A stretch of 64,000 bases of DNA from Actinomadura graeca (GCF_019175365.1 NZ_CP059572.1:8843501-8907500); one strand, 5' to 3'. Counted from the first letter of the stretch, positions 34,206 to 43,351 are shown. The notes: generated from the letters alone by a model not told the origin. Program-made: numbers and translations.

Positions 34206-35185
34206 GGCACGGGCTCGACGACTACGCCGCGGGGGTGCGGGACGGGTCGCGGGCCTGGATCGCGCGGGCGATCACGCTCGTGGAGTCCACCCGCCCCGAC
34301 CACCGCGGGCTCGCGCAGGAGCTGCTGACCGCGCTGACCCCGCACTCCGGGGGAGCCCGCCGCGTCGGGATCACCGGCGTGCCCGGCGTCGGCAAGTCCA
34401 CCTTCATCGACGCGCTCGGCACCTCCCTCACCGGCCGGGGCCACCGTGTCGCGGTCCTGGCCGTGGACCCCTCGTCCACACGCACCGGCGGGAGCATCCT
34501 CGGTGACAAGACACGCATGCAGAGGCTGGCCGCCGACCCCGCCGCGTTCATCCGGCCCTCGCCCACGGCCGGGACGCTCGGCGGCGTCGCCAAGGCCACC
34601 CGCGAGGCCATGGTCGTCATGGAGGCCGCCGGGTACGACATCGTCCTCGTGGAGACGGTCGGCGTCGGCCAGTCCGAGACGGCCGTCGCCGGGATGGTCG
34701 ACACCTTCCTGTTCCTCACCCTCGCCCGCACCGGCGACCAGCTCCAGGGCATCAAGAAGGGCGTGCTGGAGCTCGCCGACGTCATCGCGGTGAACAAGGC
34801 CGACGGCGAGCACGCCAAGGACGCCGAGCGCGCCGCCCGCGAGCTGGCCGGGGCGCTGCGGCTGCTGCGCGGCGGCGGCGGGCCGCCCGCCGCCCCCGTC
34901 CTGACGTGCAGCGCCCGGGAGGAGAGGGGCCTGGACGAGGTGTGGGCGCGGATCGTCGAGCACCAGGAGCGGCTGCGGGAATCGGGCGGGCTGCAGGAGC
35001 GGCGCCGCCGCCAGCTGGTCGGCTGGACGTGGGAGATGGTCCGCGAGCGGCTCCTCGGCGAGCTGCGCTCCGCCCCGTCCGTCCGGGAGCTGGCGCCCGG
35101 GCTCGAGCGCCGCGTCGCCGACGGCGACCTGCCGCCCGCGCTGGCCGCCGAGCGCATCCTGGAGGCGTTCTCGCGGGACCGCTGA
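34202..35185 (+). CDS. meaB: MeaB/ArgK GTPase chaperone of mutase
   Basis: 327-residue G3E-family GTPase that gates cofactor loading and protects methylmalonyl-CoA mutase. P-loop GVPGVGKS at 59-66, switch region [20 protein letters not shown], Walker B-like [14 protein letters not shown], and guanine-specificity NKAD. The GTG at 34202 overlaps the mutB stop (GTGA). The position directly behind mutAB confirms the role. Confidence 0.96.
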   Translation: MRHGLDDYAAGVRDGSRAWIARAITLVESTRPDHRGLAQELLTALTPHSGGARRVGITGVPGVGKSTFIDALGTSLTGRGHRVAVLAVDPSSTRTGGSILGDKTRMQRLAADPAAFIRPSPTAGTLGGVAKATREAMVVMEAAGYDIVLVETVGVGQSETAVAGMVDTFLFLTLARTGDQLQGIKKGVLELADVIAVNKADGEHAKDAERAARELAGALRLLRGGGGPPAAPVLTCSAREERGLDEVWARIVEHQERLRESGGLQERRRRQLVGWTWEMVRERLLGELRSAPSVRELAPGLERRVADGDLPPALAAERILEAFSRDR

Positions 35186-35262
35186 GCCGCGTTCCCGGCC
35201 CCCGGGGGACAGGTTCTGCGGGGTCCCGGTCGCGGCGGCCCGGTATCCGGTACAAAAGTCGG

Positions 35263-36240
35263 ATGGACGTCATCGCACTCGATGATCCGACCGCCGCGCA
35301 GGTCCGGCAGTGGCACGACGTGGTCACCGCCGTCCACGCGGCCGACCCCGCCGGGGAGCCGGCGCCCGAGCCGGAGCAGACGGCGGAGCGGCTGCTCGGC
35401 TGCGGGTCCCGGCTGCGGCTGTGGGCCGCCGCCGGGGACGGCCGGCTGGCCGCGGTGGCGGTGCTCCGGCTGCCCGGCGAGCCCGGCGCGGTCCGCCCGG
35501 CCGAGATCGACATCAAGGTCCGCCCGGAGGACCGCCGGCGCGGGCTCGGGCGGCGGCTGCTGGCCGCGGCCGCCGAGGGCCTGCGGGCCGACGGCCGCTC
35601 CAGCGTGATCGCGCAGGTGCTCGCCGGGACCCCCGCCGTGCCGTTCCTGGAGTCCCACGGCTTCGAGTGCGTCCTGACCCTGCGCGGCATGCTGCTGCGC
35701 CTGGACGAGATGCCGCCCGGCCGGGTCGCGCGGCTCCTCGCCGAGGCGCCCCCCGGGTACCGGCTCGTCCGCTGGCAGGGCGTCGTCCCCGACGAGCACG
35801 CCTCCGCCCTCGCCCGGGTCAAGACCGCCATGGCCGACCTCGCCGAGTACGAGGGCACCCCGTGGGACGCCGACCGCGTCCGCGAGACGGCCGAGGTCGT
35901 CGCCAAGCGCGGCGACGACCTCTACACCGTCGCCGCGTTCGACGGCTCCGCCATCGCCGGGTTCACCGAGGTCGTCGTCCCGCTCGGCTGCGCCGGGCGC
36001 GCCGCGCAGTACGACACCGCGGTCGCCCCCGAGCACCGGGGGCGGCGCCTCGGCATCTGGGTCAAGGCCGCGATGCTCGACTGGCTCGCCATCGAGCGCC
36101 CCGAGGTCAGGGAGATCGAGACCGACAACGTCGGCGACAACACGCACATGCTGGCCGTCAACGAGGAACTCGGCTTCCGCGTCGAACGCGAGTCCCTGGA
36201 GTACCAGGCCGCCGTGACCGCCCTCCCCGCCTTCCGCTGA
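35263..36240 (+). CDS. Double-GNAT N-acetyltransferase
   Basis: 325-residue protein with two GNAT folds. The first has the acetyl-CoA loop RPEDRRRGLGRRLL (about 87-100) and the second has APEHRGRRLGIWVKAAML followed by TDNVGDNTHMLAVNEELGF, a pattern of the mycothiol-synthase-like and Eis-like double GNATs. Substrate unknown. Start at the ATG at 35263; no strong ribosome site is visible. It is 77 bp after meaB and may have its own promoter. Confidence 0.85.
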   Translation: MDVIALDDPTAAQVRQWHDVVTAVHAADPAGEPAPEPEQTAERLLGCGSRLRLWAAAGDGRLAAVAVLRLPGEPGAVRPAEIDIKVRPEDRRRGLGRRLLAAAAEGLRADGRSSVIAQVLAGTPAVPFLESHGFECVLTLRGMLLRLDEMPPGRVARLLAEAPPGYRLVRWQGVVPDEHASALARVKTAMADLAEYEGTPWDADRVRETAEVVAKRGDDLYTVAAFDGSAIAGFTEVVVPLGCAGRAAQYDTAVAPEHRGRRLGIWVKAAMLDWLAIERPEVREIETDNVGDNTHMLAVNEELGFRVERESLEYQAAVTALPAFR

Positions 36241-36428
36241 CCGTCCGCCGCCCCGGCGGAATGGGCGCCGTTGTCCATCTTCCCTGAATACGGGACGGCG
36301 CGTGTTCGCGCGCGCAGACGGCTGCGCCGCGCGCTCCGGCCGCTCCGGGGCGCCGGACGAGGCCGCCGGGGCCGGGCCGCCGGAAAATGCGTTGCCGTTT
36401 CCGCCGGTGTATCGGCACTCTGATGGGG

Positions 36429-36449
36429 CTTCCGGGAAATGCCCGGAAG
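36429..36449 (+). other. Hairpin just upstream of tRNA
   Basis: Perfect 8-bp inverted repeat, CTTCCGGG (36429-36436) and CCCGGAAG (36442-36449), with loop AAATG, ending 20 bp before the tRNA. It could be a terminator of upstream transcription or part of the tRNA leader that is trimmed off. Confidence 0.5.
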
Positions 36450-36469
36450 GCAGAGAATTGCCGGACCAT

Positions 36470-36540
36470 TCCTTCGTAGTTCAACGGCAGAACGCCGCAT
36501 TGTTGATGCGGATATCCAGGTTCGAATCCTGGCGGGGGAG
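36470..36540 (+). tRNA. tRNA-Asn(GTT), atypical
   Basis: 71-nt cloverleaf folded by hand. Acceptor TCCTTCG pairs with CGGGGGA through two adjacent T-G wobbles; D arm GTTC/GAAC with GG in the loop; anticodon stem CCGCA/TGCGG around loop TTGTTGA (anticodon GTT at 36502-36504); 4-nt variable loop; T arm CCAGG/CCTGG with TTCGAAT; discriminator G; no encoded CCA. T8, A14, T33, T54, T55, C56 and A58 are all present. Position 37 is G, although tRNAs reading ANN codons almost always carry A37. It lies 27 bp before the HNH gene on the same strand. Confidence 0.85.
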
Positions 36541-36567
36541 CGGCACGCGGGCCAGGGAGGTGACCCG

Positions 36568-37008
36568 GTGAACGTGCTCGTGCTGAACGCGTCCTACGAG
36601 CCGCTGCAGAAGGTGGACCTGCGGCACGCCATCCGCATGCTGGTGCGCGAGGTGGCCGTCGTCGAGGAGGCCGAGGAGGGGCGGACGATCGGCAGCTTCC
36701 CCGTGCCGCGGGTGCTCCGGCTGGTCAAGTACGTCGCCATGCGCTGGCGGCACGGAAGGCGCCCGCCGTGGAGCAAGCGCGGGGTGTACCTGCGCGACCT
36801 CGGCCGCTGCGGCTACTGCGGGAGGCGGGGCGACACCATCGACCACGTCCATCCGCGGTCGCGCGGCGGCCGGGACACCTGGGAGAACACCGTGCTGGCC
36901 TGCGGCAGGTGCAACAACCGCAAGGGCGACCGGACGCCCGCCGAGGCCGGGCTCCGGCTGCGGTGGGAGCCGAGGGTGCCGCGCTGGGAGGAGCTCGCCG
37001 GGCGGTGA
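36568..37008 (+). CDS. HNH endonuclease
   Basis: 146-residue HNH nuclease of a widespread actinobacterial type that begins MNVLVLNASYEPLQ. The nuclease core has a zinc-binding CGYCG and CGRC pair, the catalytic TIDHVHPRSRGG, and the asparagine segment WENTVLACGRCNNRKGD. The GTG at 36568 follows a strong AGGGAGGTGA site. Its biological role is not established; single standalone genes of this type are usually chromosomal and not phage-borne. Confidence 0.92.
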   Translation: MNVLVLNASYEPLQKVDLRHAIRMLVREVAVVEEAEEGRTIGSFPVPRVLRLVKYVAMRWRHGRRPPWSKRGVYLRDLGRCGYCGRRGDTIDHVHPRSRGGRDTWENTVLACGRCNNRKGDRTPAEAGLRLRWEPRVPRWEELAGR

Positions 37009-37085
37009 CCCGGCGAGGGCCGCCGCCACAGCCCGGGGACCGGGAGCGGGGGCCGGGGGCCACGGCCGCCCGGTGTGACGGGGGA

Positions 37086-37116
37086 GGGGCCGGACCGCCA
37101 TGGGTGGTCCGGCCCC
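37086..37116 (+). terminator. Intrinsic-type hairpin after HNH gene
   Basis: Perfect 11-bp stem, GGGGCCGGACC (37086-37096) and GGTCCGGCCCC (37106-37116), with a 9-nt loop, 77 bp after the HNH stop. It lacks a T-tract, as is usual for high-GC actinobacterial terminators. Confidence 0.65.
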
Positions 37117-37247
37117 GAATCGTCCGGCGCGGCGTCCGCCTCCGTGGTCTCTGTGTGACTCTGTGTATTTATCGAAGTTACTGAGGTGAATTGAGTGAAT
37201 GTGGTAGCGTGCCGCAAATCTTGAGGTTTGTTATAGAGGAGTGATCT

Positions 37248-38288
37248 GTGGCGGCCCACGATCCCCCCGGCGGCACCCGGCGCGGAAGGACGGAGCGCCC
37301 CTCCGGAACGCGCACGGCTGCCCGCCGCCTGGCCGTGCTCGTCCTCGTGGCGGGGATGTCGTCGGCGCTGCCCCCGGCGTCCGGGAGCGCCGCGTACGCC
37401 CCTGAGGCTCCTAAGAAGGACCTCAAAAAGGAGTACGCGAAGCTCAAGAAGCGCGCCGACGCCCTTTCCAAGGAGTACCGGGGCGAGCTCATCTCCCTGG
37501 AGCAGGCGAAGAAGGCCGCCCTGCGCGCCGGCGCGGACGCCGAGCGGGCGGGCCGCGAGTACGACGACGCCCGCGCCGACATCGTCCGGCTGGCGTCCAC
37601 CACGTACATGACCGGGCGGCTCGACGTGACCTCGATCGTCACCGGCGGCGAGCCCGACGGCGCCATCCGGGACGCCACCATGATCGAGCACCTGAGCCGC
37701 AACACCGGCCGCCGCGTCCAGGGCCTGCGGACGCTCAACGACCAGGCGGCCCAGTCGCGGCGGACGGCCGAGACCAAGCTGGAGGAGGTCCGGCGCGAGA
37801 TCGAGGACCTGGAGGGCCAGCGCGCCCGCGTCAGCAAGCTGCTCGCCAAGTACAAGCCCGAGGTGACCAAGACCCGGGCCCCCAGCGGCGGCGGGCGCCC
37901 GGACGGCGCGAGCGGCGCCAGGTCGCCCATCGTCGGCAACTCCATGACCGCGCGGATGCGGACGGCGCTCCTCGCGATCGACGGCCGGTTCGGGCCCTTC
38001 CCCACGATCGGCTGCGCCCGCCCCGGCGACCCGCAGGACCACGGCTCGGGCCGCGCGTGCGACTTCATGGAGAGCACCGGGGGCAGGGCGCCGAGCGCCT
38101 CGGCCCGTTCCCACGGCGACCAGGTCGCCCAGTACGTGATCAGCAACGCCTCGCGGCTCGGCATCAAGTACGTCATCTGGCGGCAGCGCATCTACGACAT
38201 GCGCGGCGGCGGAGGCTGGCGCCAGATGGAGGACCGCGGCAGCATCACCGCCAACCATTACGACCACGTCCACGTGTCCGTCCTCTGA
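37248..38288 (+). CDS. Secreted coiled-coil protein with C-terminal ARB_07466-like domain
   Basis: 346-residue exported protein. Basic N-terminus and signal helix (LAVLVLVAGMSSALPPASGS), then a long charged coiled coil (about 55-205, rich in KKEYAKLKKRAD-like heptads), a Gly/Pro/Ser linker, and a C-terminal domain with SMTARMRTALLAID, GCARPGDPQDHGSGRACDF and NHYDHVHVSVL. This layout is common in actinobacterial cell-wall proteins; the C-terminal domain has conserved His and Asp residues but no proven activity. The GTG at 37248 has GAGGA upstream. The 239-bp region before it is unusually AT-rich for this genome, with TAGCGT (37205-37210) as a possible -10. Confidence 0.83.
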   Translation: MAAHDPPGGTRRGRTERPSGTRTAARRLAVLVLVAGMSSALPPASGSAAYAPEAPKKDLKKEYAKLKKRADALSKEYRGELISLEQAKKAALRAGADAERAGREYDDARADIVRLASTTYMTGRLDVTSIVTGGEPDGAIRDATMIEHLSRNTGRRVQGLRTLNDQAAQSRRTAETKLEEVRREIEDLEGQRARVSKLLAKYKPEVTKTRAPSGGGRPDGASGARSPIVGNSMTARMRTALLAIDGRFGPFPTIGCARPGDPQDHGSGRACDFMESTGGRAPSASARSHGDQVAQYVISNASRLGIKYVIWRQRIYDMRGGGGWRQMEDRGSITANHYDHVHVSVL

Positions 38289-38306
38289 CCGTCCCCCGGT
38301 CAGAGG
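38282..38306. terminator. Bidirectional terminator spanning two stop codons
   Basis: Perfect 10-bp stem, CCTCTGACCG (38282-38291) and CGGTCAGAGG (38297-38306), with a 5-nt loop. One arm contains the stop codon of the coiled-coil gene and the other the stop of the convergent oxidoreductase gene. Confidence 0.65.
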
Positions 38307-39346
38307 TCGACGAGCACGCCCTCGCGGGCCGAGCGCAGCGCCGCCTCGACGACCTCCAGGCCGGTGATCGCGTCCGCGAGCGTCACCGGCGGTGTCGCGC
38401 CGGTCCGCAGGGTGCGGGCCACCGCCGCGTAGAAGTCCTGGTAGGCGCCCGGGTCGGTGGGCTCGGGACGGTCGTCGCCCGGCGTGCCCAGCCGCCCGTA
38501 CGACGAGGCGGGAGCGACGCCGTACCCGGCGTCGCGCGGCGTGCTCCCGGAGCGCAGGGCCGCCTCCTGCACGTCCATGCCGGAGACCGTGTAGGACGCG
38601 CGGCTGCCCAGCACCCGGAACCGCGGGCCGAGCTGCGCCGCGGTCGCGCTCATCCACAGGTGCGAGCGGATCCCGCCGCGGTGCGTGAGGGCCACGAACG
38701 CGTCGTCGGGGGCCGCCGCCCCCCGGCGGCGCGCGTCGATCTCGGCGTAGACCCGCTCGGGACGGCCGAACAGCGTGATCGCCTGGTCGATCAGGTGGGA
38801 GCCGAGGTCGTGCAGGATGCCGCCGCCGTCGCGGGGGTCGCCGCTCTCCTTCCAGCCCGTCCCCACCTCGGGCCGCCACCGCTCGAACCGCGACTCGAAC
38901 CGGTGCACGTCGCCGAGGGCGCCCGACGCGGCGAGCCGGTACGCGGTGCGGTAGTCGCCGTCCCAGCGCCGGTTGTGGAACGGGACGACCGGCAGCCCCC
39001 GGACGGCGCCGAGCGCCGCCAGAGACCGGGCGTCGGCCGCCGTGGCCGCCACCGGCTTGTCCACCACGACCGCCACCCCGGAGGTCAGCGCCGTCCGGGC
39101 CAGCGGGACGTGCATCCGGTTCGGCGCGGCGACCACCACCAGGTCGTAGGCGCCCGACGCCTCCCAGAGCCGGTCGGCGGTGTCGAGGACCTTCGCACCG
39201 GGGTACCGGTCTTTCACGTCCCGCTGCCGCCCGGCGTCCCCGGTGACGACCGCGGCCAGCCGCATCCCGGGCACCGAGGAGATCAGCGGGGCGTGGAACA
39301 CCGAGCCGCCGGTGCCGTACCCGATCAGCGCAACACGCAGGTCCAT
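38300..39346 (-). CDS. Gfo/Idh/MocA family oxidoreductase
   Basis: 348-residue NAD(P)-dependent dehydrogenase of the Gfo/Idh/MocA family. N-terminal Rossmann fold opens with VALIGYGTGGSVFHAPLIS; the family lysine lies in VVVDKPVAAT; the C-terminal domain carries FHNRRWDGDY and GGGILHDLGSHLIDQA, as in the YdgJ-like subgroup acting on inositols or sugars. Substrate not determinable. Start at the ATG at 39346. Monocistronic, ending in the shared terminator. Confidence 0.92.
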   Translation of the reverse strand: MDLRVALIGYGTGGSVFHAPLISSVPGMRLAAVVTGDAGRQRDVKDRYPGAKVLDTADRLWEASGAYDLVVVAAPNRMHVPLARTALTSGVAVVVDKPVAATAADARSLAALGAVRGLPVVPFHNRRWDGDYRTAYRLAASGALGDVHRFESRFERWRPEVGTGWKESGDPRDGGGILHDLGSHLIDQAITLFGRPERVYAEIDARRRGAAAPDDAFVALTHRGGIRSHLWMSATAAQLGPRFRVLGSRASYTVSGMDVQEAALRSGSTPRDAGYGVAPASSYGRLGTPGDDRPEPTDPGAYQDFYAAVARTLRTGATPPVTLADAITGLEVVEAALRSAREGVLVDL

Positions 39347-39451
39347 GCCCGCATCATGACCGATCGGCCCCTCCGGCGGTGCCGCCGGGGTCGGGACGGC
39401 GCGGCGGGACGTAGGCTTTCGCCCGGGGGAGTTCCCGATCGAGGAGACAGG

Positions 39452-41098
39452 GTGCCCAAACCAGTCCTGCTGACGGTCGACGACGACCCGGGGGTGTCCC
39501 GGGCCGTGGCGCGGGACCTGCGCCGCAGGTACGCCGGGTCCTACCGGATCGTCCGCGCCGAGTCCGGCCGCCAGGCGCTGGAGGCGCTCGGCGAGCTGCG
39601 GCTGCGCGGCGACGACACCGCCATGCTGCTCGCCGACCACCGGATGCCGGAGATGACCGGCGTCGAGTTCCTGGAACGGGCCATGGACCTGTTCCCCTTC
39701 GCCCGCCGCGTGCTGCTGACCGCCTACGCCGACACCGACGCCGCGATCCGCGCGATCAACGTGGTGGACCTCGACCACTACCTGCTCAAGCCGTGGAACC
39801 CGCCGGAGGAGAAGTTCTACCCGGTGATCGACGCGCAGCTGGACGCGTGGGAGCGCGCCGACCGGCGGAGCCCCGGCGAGCTGCGGGTGGTCGGGCACCG
39901 CTGGTCGTCCCGCTCCTACGAGGTGCGCGACTTCCTCGCCCGCCACCAGGTGCCCTACACGTGGCTCCTGGACGCCGACCCCGAGGGCGCGGAGCTGGTC
40001 GCGGCGGCCGGGGCGCCGGAGCTGCCGCTGGTCGTCACCGCCGAGGGCGCGGCCCTCCCCGCCCCGTCCGACGCGGAGCTGGCCGCCGCGATCGGGCTGC
40101 CGACCACGCCGTCCACCGGCTTCTACGACCTGATCGTGGTGGGCGGCGGCCCGTCCGGGCTCGGCGCCGCGGTGTACGGCGCGTCCGAGGGGCTGAAGAC
40201 GGTCGTCGTCGAGCGCCGCGCGCTCGGCGGCCAGGCCGGGCAGAGCTCCCGCATCGAGAACTACCTCGGGTTCCCCGACGGGGTGTCCGGCGCGCAGCTC
40301 GCCGACCGGGCCCGCCGCCAGGCCGACCGGTTCGGCGCCGAGCTCCTCCAGGCGGGCGAGGTCGTCGCGCTGGAGTCGCGCGGCACCGCCCGCGTCGCCC
40401 GCCTCTCGGACGGCACGGAGATCGCCGCGCACGCCGTCATCCTCGCCACCGGCGTGTCCTACCGGCGGCTGGCCGCCCCCGGCGTGGACGACTTCGTCGG
40501 GCGCGGCGTCTACTACGGCGCCGCCCTCACCGAGGCGCCCTCCTGCGTGGACGAGGAGGTCGCCATCGTCGGCGGCGCCAACTCCGCCGGGCAGGCCGCG
40601 GTCCATCTGGCCAAGTACGCCAAGAAGGTGCACATCATCGTCCGGGCGGACGGCCTGGAGAGGTCGATGTCGCACTACCTGGTCGAGCAGATCGCCGCGA
40701 CGCCCAACATCGAGGTCCACACCGGCAAGGCCGTCTGCGGGGCCGAGGGCGGCGACCGGCTGGAGCGGCTCACCGTCCGGTGGCCGGGCGGGCTGCGGAC
40801 GATCGACGCGCACTGGCTGTTCGTGTTCATCGGCGCCGAGCCCGGCACGGACTGGCTGGACGGCTACGTGGAGCGGGACCGGCTCGGCTACGTGGTGACG
40901 GGCCCCGACCTCGTCGCGGGCGGCCGGCGGCCCGCCCGCTGGACGCTCGGCCGCCAGCCCTACCACCTGGAGACCAGCGTGCCCGGCGTGTTCGCGGCCG
41001 GAGACGTCCGCTCGGAGTCGATGAAGCGCGTCGCCTCGGCCGTCGGTGACGGGGCGATGGCCGTCGCGCTCGTCCACCGGTACCTGGAACAGGCGTGA
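39452..41098 (+). CDS. Response regulator / glutaredoxin-like / TrxR-like fusion
   Basis: 548-residue fusion. Residues 1-120 form a receiver with acidic pocket DDD (10-12), phosphoacceptor Asp62 in ADHRMP and Lys113 in LLKPW. Residues about 143-215 look like a glutaredoxin fold whose CxxC position reads SSRS. Residues 224-548 are a thioredoxin-reductase-like flavoprotein with FAD site GGGPSGLG, NADPH site IVGGANSAGQAA and C-terminal FAAGDVR. The usual CATC redox motif is replaced by GAAL, so disulfide reduction of thioredoxin is unlikely. GTG at 39452 with GAGGAGA upstream. It is followed 25 bp later by a histidine kinase gene, its likely partner. Confidence 0.93.
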   Translation: MPKPVLLTVDDDPGVSRAVARDLRRRYAGSYRIVRAESGRQALEALGELRLRGDDTAMLLADHRMPEMTGVEFLERAMDLFPFARRVLLTAYADTDAAIRAINVVDLDHYLLKPWNPPEEKFYPVIDAQLDAWERADRRSPGELRVVGHRWSSRSYEVRDFLARHQVPYTWLLDADPEGAELVAAAGAPELPLVVTAEGAALPAPSDAELAAAIGLPTTPSTGFYDLIVVGGGPSGLGAAVYGASEGLKTVVVERRALGGQAGQSSRIENYLGFPDGVSGAQLADRARRQADRFGAELLQAGEVVALESRGTARVARLSDGTEIAAHAVILATGVSYRRLAAPGVDDFVGRGVYYGAALTEAPSCVDEEVAIVGGANSAGQAAVHLAKYAKKVHIIVRADGLERSMSHYLVEQIAATPNIEVHTGKAVCGAEGGDRLERLTVRWPGGLRTIDAHWLFVFIGAEPGTDWLDGYVERDRLGYVVTGPDLVAGGRRPARWTLGRQPYHLETSVPGVFAAGDVRSESMKRVASAVGDGAMAVALVHRYLEQA

Positions 41099-41123
41099 GG
41101 TGCGGGGGCATGGGGAGGCCGGC

Positions 41124-42539
41124 ATGAGCAAGGCGTCGCCGGAGGAACTGCGGGGGCTGTTCCTCTTCGAGGACCTCGACGAGGAGAAGCTGCGCTGGCT
41201 GTCGCAGTACGGGACCGTCGAGGAGTACCCCGCGGACGGTGTGATCTGCGCGCAGGGCGACCCCGCCGAGTACTTCTACGTGCTGCTCGACGGCGAGATG
41301 GTGATGAGCCAGAACGTCCGCGGGCACGGCGTCGAGATCAGCCGGACGGCGCGCCGGGGCACCTACGGCGGCGCCGTCCAGGCGTACCTGGACGACCAGA
41401 TCGAGCAGAGGTACCAGCACACGCTGCGGGCGTCGCGGCCCTCGCGGATCTTTGTGCTGCCCGCGCGCAAGTTCGGCAAGGCCGTCCGCCAGTGGTTCCC
41501 GATGGCGACGCACCTGCTGGCGGGGATCTTCTTCGGGATGAGCACGCTGCGCCGGACCGTGGACCAGCGTGAGCGCCTGTCGGCGCTGGGCACGATCACC
41601 GCCGGGCTCACCCACGAGCTGAACAACCCGGCGGCGGCCGCGGCGCGGGCGAGCGCCGAGCTGGGCGAGCGGCTGCTCGGCGCGCAGCGGAGCCTGGCCG
41701 ACCTCGCGGCGCGGGGCGTGGACTGCACGCACCTGAGCGCCCTGGTGTCACTGCGACCGAAACTGCCCGCGCCGGCGGCGCGCAGGAGCCCGATGGAGGT
41801 CAGCGACGCCGAGGACGAGCTCGGCGACTGGCTGGAGGAGCACGGCGTCCCGGACGCCTGGGACCTGGCGCCGGGCCTGGTGGCGGCCGGCGTCGGCGTC
41901 GAGGAGGCCGGGGAGGTCGCGGCCGCGGCGGGCGAGCACCTGCCCGCGGCGGTGCGGTGGCTCGCCGAGGTGCTGGAGGTCGCCCAGCTCCAGGAGGAGA
42001 TCGCCGAGGCGACGGGCCGGATCACCGCGCTGCTGGACTCGGCGCGGCAGTACTCCCAGCTCGACCGCGCCGCCTATCAGCGCACCGACCTGCGCGGGCT
42101 GCTCGACAGCACGCTCACCATGCTCAAGCGCAAGATCGGCCCGGACGTGACGGTGAAGACCGACTACGACGCGTCGCTGCCCCCCGTGCCCGTCTACGCG
42201 GCCGAGCTCAACCAGGTGTGGACGAACCTCATCGTGAACGCGCTGTACGCGATGCAGGGGTCGGGGACCCTCACGATCCGGACGGCCTTGGAGAACGACC
42301 ACGCGCTGGTGGAGATCGGCGACACCGGGGTGGGGATCCCCGAGGAGCACCTCACCCGGATCTTCACGCCGTTCTTCACCACCAAGCCGGTCGGGCAGGG
42401 GACGGGCCTCGGCCTCGACATCTCCTGGCGCATCGTCGCCGACCGGCACGGCGGCGACATCCGGGTGGAGTCGCTGCCGGGCGACACCCGCTTCCAGGTG
42501 CTGCTCCCGCTCGCCGAGACCTCCGACACGGACGGGTAG
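41124..42539 (+). CDS. Cyclic-nucleotide-binding sensor histidine kinase
   Basis: 471-residue soluble kinase. N-terminal CRP-like cNMP-binding domain (about 10-120; QGDPAEYFYVLLDGEMVMSQ), a helical region, H-box ALGTITAGLTHELNNP with His164, a long middle segment (180-310), then a GHKL ATPase with N-box NQVWTNLIVNALYAM, G1 DTGVGIP and G2 GTGLGLDIS. It should phosphorylate the receiver of the fused flavoprotein encoded just upstream. ATG at 41124 with GGGGAGG. The domain pair is a recurrent actinobacterial module; ligand and output are unknown. Confidence 0.93.
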   Translation: MSKASPEELRGLFLFEDLDEEKLRWLSQYGTVEEYPADGVICAQGDPAEYFYVLLDGEMVMSQNVRGHGVEISRTARRGTYGGAVQAYLDDQIEQRYQHTLRASRPSRIFVLPARKFGKAVRQWFPMATHLLAGIFFGMSTLRRTVDQRERLSALGTITAGLTHELNNPAAAAARASAELGERLLGAQRSLADLAARGVDCTHLSALVSLRPKLPAPAARRSPMEVSDAEDELGDWLEEHGVPDAWDLAPGLVAAGVGVEEAGEVAAAAGEHLPAAVRWLAEVLEVAQLQEEIAEATGRITALLDSARQYSQLDRAAYQRTDLRGLLDSTLTMLKRKIGPDVTVKTDYDASLPPVPVYAAELNQVWTNLIVNALYAMQGSGTLTIRTALENDHALVEIGDTGVGIPEEHLTRIFTPFFTTKPVGQGTGLGLDISWRIVADRHGGDIRVESLPGDTRFQVLLPLAETSDTDG

Positions 42540-42556
42540 GGCGCCCGCCGGGCGGG

Positions 42557-43351
42557 TCAGTCGAACAGGTCGGGCTGCTCGCGGGTGATCTGGTCGTAGA
42601 GGGGCTGGTAGTTGATCCAGCCGACGAGGTCGTTGCCGATCTGCCCGTGGGTGAGGACGGCGTTGTCGTGCTCGATCGGGACGAGAGGCCCGGCGGCCTG
42701 GGCCAGCAGCTGCACCTGGCAGGAGCGCTCCATGGTGATGAACCACCAGGCGGCGGCGTCCACGGTGTCCCCGACGGTGAGCAGGCCGTGGTTGCGCAGG
42801 ATGACCGCCTTGTGGCCGCCGAGGGCGGCGGCGATGCGCTTGCCCTCCTCCACGTCGGTGACGACGCCGGTGTAGTCGTCGAACAGGCCGTGGTCCTGGT
42901 AGAACGCGCACACGTCCTGGGTGATCGGCTCCAGCCGCCGCCCGAGGGCGGACATCGCCCTGCCGTGGGTGGAGTGGCTGTGCGCGGCGGCGACGACGCC
43001 CGGCCTGGCCTGGTGGATCTGGGAGTGGATCGCGAAGGCGGCCTCGTTGACGGGGTACCGGCCCTCGACGACCCTGCCCTGATGGTCGACCAGGATGAGG
43101 TCGCTGACCCGGACGTGCTTGAACGACATCCCGAACGGGTTGACCCAGAAGTGGTCGGCCCGCTCGGGGTCGCGGGCCGTGATGTGCCCCGCGACGCCCT
43201 CCTCGAAGCCGAGCCTGCCGAAGATCCGCAGTGCCGCCGCCAGCCGCTCCTTGCGGTGCCGCCGCTCGTCCCCGGGGTCGTCGAACGCCGGGGGCAGCCG
43301 GAGGATCAGGTCGGTGGGCAGCTTGTCGAGGAACTGCTCGTCGTCGGGCAT
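42557..43351 (-). CDS. Class II aldolase/adducin family protein
   Basis: 264-residue zinc-dependent class II aldolase/adducin-domain protein. Metal ligands are visible in AAAHSHSTHGR, and VILRNHGLLTVG supplies the third histidine; EGVAGHITARDPERADHFWV is the typical N-terminal segment. Such enzymes act on sugar phosphates or hydroxy acids; the substrate is unknown. ATG at 43351. It is divergent from the PucR-type regulator at 43494, which may control it through the inverted repeat between them. Confidence 0.9.
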   Translation of the reverse strand: MPDDEQFLDKLPTDLILRLPPAFDDPGDERRHRKERLAAALRIFGRLGFEEGVAGHITARDPERADHFWVNPFGMSFKHVRVSDLILVDHQGRVVEGRYPVNEAAFAIHSQIHQARPGVVAAAHSHSTHGRAMSALGRRLEPITQDVCAFYQDHGLFDDYTGVVTDVEEGKRIAAALGGHKAVILRNHGLLTVGDTVDAAAWWFITMERSCQVQLLAQAAGPLVPIEHDNAVLTHGQIGNDLVGWINYQPLYDQITREQPDLFD

